In this document: piece after piece, positions 59,151 through 64,000 of the stretch
How positions within the stretch are numbered: position 1 is the first letter of the stretch
Layout of the letters: every line of letters begins with the position of its first letter
NCBI GenBank assembly: GCA_035464675.1
Contig: DATHSA010000046.1
Span: 8,324 to 72,323, forward strand
Reading direction: 5' to 3'
Source: JAUYIV01 sp035464675
Lineage (GTDB): Bacteria > Actinomycetota > Acidimicrobiia > Spongiisociales > UBA11373
DNA length: 64,000 bases
Notes under the pieces: generated by a model
Told to the model about the DNA's origin: nothing
The model's input: the letters and a program-made list of their open reading frames with translations, nothing else
Database searches by the model: none
Translations under genes and position numbers: made by a program

Positions 59151-60604
59151 AACGCCGCAGCCTCCTCGCGCGCCACCACGCGATCGTCGAATGGAACCAT
59201 CCTTGATCCCAGGTCCTGCCCGGGCTCGTGACCCTTGCCGAGAATCAGGACGGCATCGCCAGGACGGGCCTCCTCGAGTGCCTTGCGGATCGCGCGACGC
59301 CGGTCGATCTCCTCGAACACGACGGCCGATGAGCCCTGTGCGCCGGCGGCGACCGAGGCGAGGATCTCGGCCGGGTCTTCGCTTCGGGGATTGTCCGAGG
59401 TGAGAACGGCCACATCGGCAGCTGCGGCGGCGGCACCCATGAGCGGGCGCTTGTCGCGATCCCGGTCGCCGCCCGCCCCCACGACCGTGATCACCCGTCC
59501 GTTGCCGCCGAGGATGTCGCGCGCCGCGGCGACGGCGGCGACGATCCCGTTCGGGGTGTGGGCATAGTCGACCACCACGGTGAACTCGGCGGGCGTGGGA
59601 ACGAGTTCGAATCTCCCCGGTACCGGAGGGACGGAGGCGATGCCCGCGGCGATCTCCGCCCAGCGCACACCGAGGACCTCGGCGCATGCGGCCGCCACCA
59701 GGGCGTTGGCGACGTTGAAGCGGCCGGCCAGTGGCAGATCGATGTCGGCCGAGCCGGTGCGCCCGCGAGCGGTGAAGCGAGACCCGCCGAAGCCGACCTC
59801 GATGTCGGAGGCCGCAACGTGGACCTCTTGTTCCTCGCCCCCGACGCTCGTGACCGGGATCGTCAGCCGATCGGCGATGGTGGCCCCCGCAGGATCGTCG
59901 ACCCAGACGACGGCCTCATCGGCGTGGTCGAAGAGAGATGCCTTTGCCGCCAGATACGAGGCCATGTCTCCGTGGAAGTCGAGGTGGTCTCGAGAGAGAT
60001 TTGTGAACGCGGCCACCGTGAAACGGGTTGCGGCCACCCGGCCGAGGGCGAGCGCATGCGAGGACACCTCGACGGCGGCCACATCCACGCCGGCCGCGAC
60101 CATCCGTGCCAGGAGGCGCTGGAAGTCGGTGGCTTCCGGGGTCGTCCGCGCCACCGGGACGGGTTCGCCCCCTATCCGGGCGCCGACGGTGCCCACGATC
60201 GCATGGGGAAGCCCAGCGGCATCGGCGATGGATTCGATCAGGTGGGTCACGGTCGTCTTTCCATTGGTGCCGGTCACACCGACGAGGCGGAGGAACTCCG
60301 ACGGATTGCCGTGGACCGCCGAGGCGAGGGCTCCGAGAGCCGCCCGCGTGTCGTCCACGACGATCGCCGGGAGGCCGTGGCGAGCGTCCTCGTCCTCGAC
60401 ACACACAGCAGGCGCACCGGCCGCGGCCGCGGCGGTGACGAAGTCGTGCCCGTCCACGGTGAACCCGCGCACGGCGACGAAGAGCACGCCCGGGCCGGCG
60501 GCGCGAGAGTCGTGCGTGACGTCGCTGACTGCAACGGCCGCCTCGCCGACGACCCGCCCGGAGACGGAGCCGGCGAGTTCCCGCAGGGTGACGGCGTCAC
60601 GCAT
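59147..60604 (-). CDS. murE: UDP-MurNAc-tripeptide synthetase, meso-DAP type
   Basis: 485 aa. THDSRAAGPGVLFVAVRGFTVDGHDF, VTGTNGKTTVTHLI, VEVSSHALALGRV and NLSRDHLDFHGDM are MurE motifs. The specificity loop reads SDNPRSEDP: DNPR is the signature for meso-diaminopimelate rather than L-lysine, so the cell wall is expected to be A1gamma-type. The ATG overlaps the ftsI end by eight bases. Confidence 0.96.
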   Translation of the reverse strand: MRDAVTLRELAGSVSGRVVGEAAVAVSDVTHDSRAAGPGVLFVAVRGFTVDGHDFVTAAAAAGAPAVCVEDEDARHGLPAIVVDDTRAALGALASAVHGNPSEFLRLVGVTGTNGKTTVTHLIESIADAAGLPHAIVGTVGARIGGEPVPVARTTPEATDFQRLLARMVAAGVDVAAVEVSSHALALGRVAATRFTVAAFTNLSRDHLDFHGDMASYLAAKASLFDHADEAVVWVDDPAGATIADRLTIPVTSVGGEEQEVHVAASDIEVGFGGSRFTARGRTGSADIDLPLAGRFNVANALVAAACAEVLGVRWAEIAAGIASVPPVPGRFELVPTPAEFTVVVDYAHTPNGIVAAVAAARDILGGNGRVITVVGAGGDRDRDKRPLMGAAAAAADVAVLTSDNPRSEDPAEILASVAAGAQGSSAVVFEEIDRRRAIRKALEEARPGDAVLILGKGHEPGQDLGSRMVPFDDRVVAREEAAAL

Positions 60605-62294
60605 CCGGCGGCACCCCGAGCTGGTTCAACGCGGCAAGCATGATCTCGGCGAAGATCGGCGCGGCCCCCTTGCCGCCGCTGGCGTCCTCGACCGGGCCGT
60701 CGAGCACGACTGCGACCACGACCCGGGGCGCGTCGATGGGTGCCATCCCGATGAAGCTCGCCACGACATCTTCCTCGCTGTATGCCTGTGTCTCCGAGAG
60801 ATACTTCTTCGTCGTGCCGGTCTTCCCGCCGACACGGTATCCGGCAACCGAGGCGAGGGAACCGGTCCCGCTGTCGACGACCGCTTCGAGCATCGTCCGC
60901 ATGTAGCGGGCGGTGCGGGTCGAGACCACCTGACGCTGCTCGGGGACGACGACGATTCGCTCACCGGTCCCACCCACGACCTCGCGCACCAGGTGCGGTT
61001 GAACCCACACGCCGTCGTTGGCGATCGTGGCGTAGACCATCGCCATCTGCAGCGGCGTCACGGACACGTGGTAGCCGATCGAGGTGCCGGCGAGGCATGT
61101 GGCGAGGCACCAATCCTCCGCCGGTCGCAGCACACCCGACGCCTCCCCGGGGAAGTCGATGCCGGTCGGAGAGCCCTGGCCGAACGAGTCCATCACATCG
61201 TGGAGACGGTCGATCCCGAGAAGGTCGCCGAGCAGGATCGTCCCCAGGTTGGAGGAGTAGGTGACGATCTCGGTGACCGTGAGGCGATCGGGGTGCTCGG
61301 TGAAGTCTTCGAATGTGGTGTCGAGGATCTCGATCTTCTCAGGGATGTCGAACGGAGTCGCGGGAGTGACGACCCCAGACTCGAGGGCTCCAGAGACCGT
61401 CACCGCCTTCTGCGTCGATCCCGGTTCGAAGACATCGGTGACCGCTCTGTTGCGGATCGCCTCCGAGCTCACCTCGTCGCGGCCGTTGGGGTCGTACGAC
61501 GGGAGGTTGACCATCGCCAGGATCTCGCCGTTGGTCGGGTCGATCACAACCACCGAGCCCGCGGTGGCACCCGTTCGCTCGAGGTGTCGGGCCAGTGCCT
61601 GTTCGGCGGCGTACTGGATCTCGACCTTGATCGTGGTGACGAGGTCGCTCCCCTGCTCCGCGGGGACCACCTGGTACTCGCCCTGCGGGATCACCAGCCC
61701 GGCAGGGTCGCGCTCGACGAGCAGGGTGCCCGGCGTCCCGGCGAGCGCGCGGTCGTACTGGAGCTCCAGGCCTTCGAGGCCGACGTTGTCGCTCGACCTG
61801 ACGATGCCCACGACATGCGCGGCCAGGGACCCTGACGGGTAGACCCGCTTGGGCTCATGGAGGAAGTAGACACCGGGAATGTCGGCCTCCTCGATGGGAG
61901 CCGCCTCCTCCGGGGGCAGTTGACGCGCCACGTAGACGAAGGCGGCTCCGGACGCCAGATCACGCATCAGATCGCCGGCGTTGACATCGAGCAGTCGGGC
62001 GAGCTCCATCGCCGCCGCCTCGGGATCGGACATCTCACGGGGATTGGCATAGACGCTGATCGAGTCGACCGTCACCGCGAGCTCGCGACCCTCACGGTCG
62101 AAGATCGTCCCGCGGTCAGCCGGGAGGCTGCGTCGGTCGAGGCGCTGATCGAGTCCCCGGGCCGCGAATTCCTCGGCCCGCGCCCCCTGAACGATCGTCA
62201 GCCGATACCCGACCATCGTCCATGCGAGCACGAGCAGCACCCCGACGACCATCAGTCGTCGGTTGCCCGCGGCGCGCCGCGCTCGCTCCGCCAT
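60597..62294 (-). CDS. ftsI: Septal transpeptidase (class B penicillin-binding protein, FtsI/PBP3-like)
   Basis: 565 aa. An N-terminal transmembrane helix (about 13-32) and PBP dimer domain (PADRGTIFDREGRELAV) precede the transpeptidase: active serine in EPGSTQK (about 293), SSN (about 347), and KTGT (about 489). There is no PASTA repeat. It cross-links septal peptidoglycan with FtsW. The ATG at 62294 has GAGGAG and AGAGGA upstream; the rest of the long frame is repeat-rich spacer. Unlike its neighbours, it is separated from the upstream gene, here by 240 bases. Confidence 0.95.
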   Translation of the reverse strand: MAERARRAAGNRRLMVVGVLLVLAWTMVGYRLTIVQGARAEEFAARGLDQRLDRRSLPADRGTIFDREGRELAVTVDSISVYANPREMSDPEAAAMELARLLDVNAGDLMRDLASGAAFVYVARQLPPEEAAPIEEADIPGVYFLHEPKRVYPSGSLAAHVVGIVRSSDNVGLEGLELQYDRALAGTPGTLLVERDPAGLVIPQGEYQVVPAEQGSDLVTTIKVEIQYAAEQALARHLERTGATAGSVVVIDPTNGEILAMVNLPSYDPNGRDEVSSEAIRNRAVTDVFEPGSTQKAVTVSGALESGVVTPATPFDIPEKIEILDTTFEDFTEHPDRLTVTEIVTYSSNLGTILLGDLLGIDRLHDVMDSFGQGSPTGIDFPGEASGVLRPAEDWCLATCLAGTSIGYHVSVTPLQMAMVYATIANDGVWVQPHLVREVVGGTGERIVVVPEQRQVVSTRTARYMRTMLEAVVDSGTGSLASVAGYRVGGKTGTTKKYLSETQAYSEEDVVASFIGMAPIDAPRVVVAVVLDGPVEDASGGKGAAPIFAEIMLAALNQLGVPPDA

Positions 62295-62392
62295 GCTGTC
62301 CTCTCCTCGCTCGTCCTCTCCCGGGCCGGTTCCCCGGGCGGGGCGCCTACCCCGCCGGGTCCGCAGCTGCCCGGGCCCTGCCAGCCAGACCC

Positions 62393-62414
62393 GATCGGGG
62401 CCCCAACCCCGATC
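62393..62414 (+). repeat. GGGG/CCCC stem-loop, copy 3
   Basis: Stem GATCGGGG/CCCCGATC (8 bp) with loop CCCCAA, in the ftsL-ftsI spacer. Confidence 0.65.
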
Positions 62415-62423
62415 TCCTCCAGA

Positions 62424-62445
62424 GCATGGGGCCCCAACCCCATGC
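62424..62445 (+). repeat. GGGG/CCCC stem-loop, copy 4
   Basis: Stem GCATGGGG/CCCCATGC (8 bp) with loop CCCCAA, nine bases after copy 3. Confidence 0.65.
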
Positions 62446-62522
62446 CTGGCCGTACTCGCCAGACCCGATCGAGGCCCGGGACCGTCACCCGCGGGGCACA
62501 CAACGCCGCCCGCGGCTCCGTG

Positions 62523-62557
62523 CTCTGCCGTCGGCTATCTGCCCTCTGCCGTCGCGC
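62523..62557 (+). repeat. CTCTGCC period-7 array, 5 units
   Basis: CTCTGCC, GTCGGCT, ATCTGCC, CTCTGCC, GTCGCGC in register. It covers the ftsL stop codon and so encodes its last residues. Confidence 0.5.
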
Positions 62558-62957
62558 TCAACAAGGCCTTCAGGTCGATCCAGCGGTCCTCGACGCCGGG
62601 GGCGGGGCCGCCGAGGCCAGGCACCTCGACCGTGAAGATCTCCTCGGGATAGACCATCCCCATCTCCTCGGCGAGCCGGGTGATCCTCTCCGGCGCCTGG
62701 AGGTCCGTCAGCTGCATGCGGAGCTCCCAGTAGCGAGCCTCCTCGGCCGTGATCCGGGTCTGCAGGTCTTCGATCACGAAGGCCGTTCGGTCGAGGGCGA
62801 TCCGCGACGACACAAGGAGGAAAAATGCAGCCGACAGGACGATGGCCAGGCTCACCCAACCCCCGACGCGGCGTCGCCGGGCGGCCGGACCGATGACGAC
62901 GTGGAACTCGCGCGGACGCGGGAGGGGGAAGCCGGGAGATGCCGTGCGGGAGACCAT
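62535..62957 (-). CDS. ftsL: FtsL/septum formation initiator-like protein
   Basis: 140 aa: a basic N-terminus, one transmembrane helix (about 33-51), and an extracellular coiled coil (FVIEDLQTRITAEEARYWELRMQLTDLQ). This is the FtsL/DivIC layout, and the position between rsmH and ftsI is where ftsL lies. Sequence conservation in this family is low, so the call rests on context and topology. The ATG overlaps the rsmH stop by one base (TGATG). The C-terminus (SATAEGR) is encoded by a heptamer array, suggesting the stop has shifted. Confidence 0.8.
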   Translation of the reverse strand: MVSRTASPGFPLPRPREFHVVIGPAARRRRVGGWVSLAIVLSAAFFLLVSSRIALDRTAFVIEDLQTRITAEEARYWELRMQLTDLQAPERITRLAEEMGMVYPEEIFTVEVPGLGGPAPGVEDRWIDLKALLSATAEGR

Positions 62958-63868
62958 CAGACTCGCTCCGCCGCTCGCAGGCGAGCGCTGCGCGACCGCG
63001 GGTTCTCTGCCATCTCGTCGGGCGTGGGTACCTCGGGCCGACGGGTCAGGATCCTCAGCTCGGCGACCCGGTCACAGGCGCAGACCGGCAGATCGGGCGG
63101 GCAGACGCAGCCCCTGGATCCCGCGGCAAACCGACGCTTGACGATCCGGTCTTCGAGAGAGTGATACGAGATCACGACGATCCGTCCTCCAGGTCGCAGC
63201 ACCCGCAGGGCGACATCGAGACCATCGGCAAGCGCCGCCAGCTCGTCGTTGACGGCGATGCGGACCGCCTGGAATGTCCGGCGGGCAGGATGGGGCCGTT
63301 TCCGGGGCCCAGGCGGCACGGCCCCGGCGACCACGTCCGCGAGATGCGCCGTGTCGCGGATCGGCCGGGACGCGACGATGGCACGGGCGATCCGGCCCGA
63401 GAAGCGCTCCTCTCCGTACTCGCGGAGGATCCGGGAGATGTCCACCTCGTCCCAGTGATTGACCACGTCGGCTGCGGTGTGGGGCGCGTCCGGTCCCATG
63501 CGCATGTCGAGAGGGCCTGGGATGCGGTACGAGAACCCTCGCTCCCCCACGTCGAGCTGATGGGACGAGACGCCGAGATCGAATACGGCTCCGGCGAGAT
63601 CATCGACATCCTCCTCTTCGAGTGCCCGGTCCAGTGCTCGGAAGTCCGCGAGCCGGAACGACACCCGCGGATCGGGGTCCTCCGGGCGAGCGTCGGGGTC
63701 TCTGTCCAGTGCCACCAGCCGCGAACGCGGCAGGGCGGAGAGGAGTGCTGCGGTGTGGCCTCCTCCGCCGTAGGTTGCGTCGAGGATCACTCCCCCATCG
63801 AGGGGCTGCATCCAGAAGATCACCCGATCGGTCAGCACGGGTCGGTGATACGACTGCGGCCGGCCCAC
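62957..63868 (-). CDS. rsmH: 16S rRNA (cytosine1402-N4)-methyltransferase
   Basis: 303 aa. YHRPVLTDRVIFWM, DATYGGGGHTAALL (SAM motif I), LGVSSHQLD, and the end RSRSARLRAAERV match RsmH/MraW. It methylates C1402 in the ribosomal P site and starts the dcw operon. The start is GTG at 63868 with GGAGG seven bases upstream. That ribosome binding site is one arm of a perfect 12-bp inverted repeat. mraZ, usually the preceding gene, is not within the remaining 130 bases. Confidence 0.96.
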   Translation of the reverse strand: MGRPQSYHRPVLTDRVIFWMQPLDGGVILDATYGGGGHTAALLSALPRSRLVALDRDPDARPEDPDPRVSFRLADFRALDRALEEEDVDDLAGAVFDLGVSSHQLDVGERGFSYRIPGPLDMRMGPDAPHTAADVVNHWDEVDISRILREYGEERFSGRIARAIVASRPIRDTAHLADVVAGAVPPGPRKRPHPARRTFQAVRIAVNDELAALADGLDVALRVLRPGGRIVVISYHSLEDRIVKRRFAAGSRGCVCPPDLPVCACDRVAELRILTRRPEVPTPDEMAENPRSRSARLRAAERV

Positions 63869-63949
63869 GGTCAGCCCTCCAGAGCGCTGGCGTCAGTATG
63901 GACGCGGGCGGAGTAAGGGGCTTTCCACGTGACATCCGGAGGGCTGACC
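63869..63949 (-). promoter_or_regulatory. 12-bp inverted repeat that can sequester the rsmH ribosome binding site
   Basis: GGTCAGCCCTCC (63869-63880) and GGAGGGCTGACC (63938-63949) are perfect complements, 57 bases apart. On the minus-strand transcript, the upstream arm ends in CCCTCC, an anti-Shine-Dalgarno, and the downstream arm is GGAGGGCTGACC directly followed by the GTG start. Confidence 0.5.
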
Positions 63950-64000
63950 TTGGGTCGGCCGGCATTGGTAGGTGCTGCACTCAGGTTCCTTCCTCGCTCA
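63950..64000. other. Window edge, no gene seen
   Basis: The last 51 bases lie upstream of the dcw operon. No coding frame with family similarity is visible; mraZ, if present, starts outside. Confidence 0.3.

Larger units (their letters stand above)
62384..62471 (+). repeat. 14-bp direct repeats flanking two stem-loops
   Basis: GCCAGACCCGATCG occurs at 62384-62397 and again at 62458-62471. The two GGGG/CCCC stem-loops lie between them, so the unit may be a small duplicated element. Confidence 0.55.

Noticed and set aside
62384..62471. Attachment site of an integrated element
   Set aside because: The direct repeats are only 14 bp and enclose 60 bases; no integrase or cargo is nearby.

Overview
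The window is GC-rich chromosomal DNA from a member of the Actinomycetota. A class such as Acidimicrobiia is my best guess, but this is inference: there is no rRNA here. The evidence is gene order. The uvrA-uvrB-coaE-rpsA-polA block, the uvrC-rapZ pair, the ileS/lspA/rluD/dnaE neighbourhood, and a division and cell wall (dcw) cluster without ftsA that runs on through ftsZ, pgeF, yggS, sepF and yggT all resemble actinobacterial chromosomes. Supporting signs are a translational T-box in front of a type-2 ileS, frequent GTG starts, many TGA-ATG/GTG overlaps, and apparent leaderless promoters. I see no phage, insertion sequence, plasmid or CRISPR features.

Region 1 (1-18.6 kb) is mostly minus strand and centres on DNA repair and replication: rapZ, uvrC, a siderophore-interacting flavoprotein, a large unrecognised membrane-anchored protein (939 aa), a methyltransferase, uvrA, tatA (plus strand), uvrB, coaE, a degenerate receiver-domain protein, rpsA, polA and a small coiled-coil protein. 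Region 2 (18.9-31.2 kb) is mixed: tRNA-Leu(CAA), nadE, a two-component system whose two genes are separated by palindromic repeats, ygfZ, ccdA, csaA, an MFS and a MATE transporter whose 3' ends overlap, nth, xpt, and small membrane proteins with an EamA transporter. Region 3 (31.3-43.1 kb) holds a double-length ThyX-like protein, a 71-aa protein with two ArsA/Get3-like ATPases, dnaE, an aldolase coupled to phosphofructokinase, rluD-lspA-traR/dksA and a DUF167 gene. Region 4 (43.1-64 kb) is ileS with its T-box leader, converging on a long minus-strand dcw operon (rsmH to yggT) that makes peptidoglycan precursors and the early divisome.

The most unusual content lies between genes. One family of short stem-loops has an invariant GGGG/CCCC core and outer base pairs that co-vary between four copies. 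There are period-7 tandem arrays (GTNNCCC or CTCTGCC types), a 43-bp direct repeat carrying a 10-bp hairpin whose second copy supplies the yggT stop codon, a nested palindrome inside the two-component operon, and a perfect 12-bp inverted repeat that would pair with the rsmH ribosome binding site. Among proteins, the tandem ThyX-like enzyme, the 939-aa membrane protein, the pseudo-receiver and the ATPase pair deserve follow-up.
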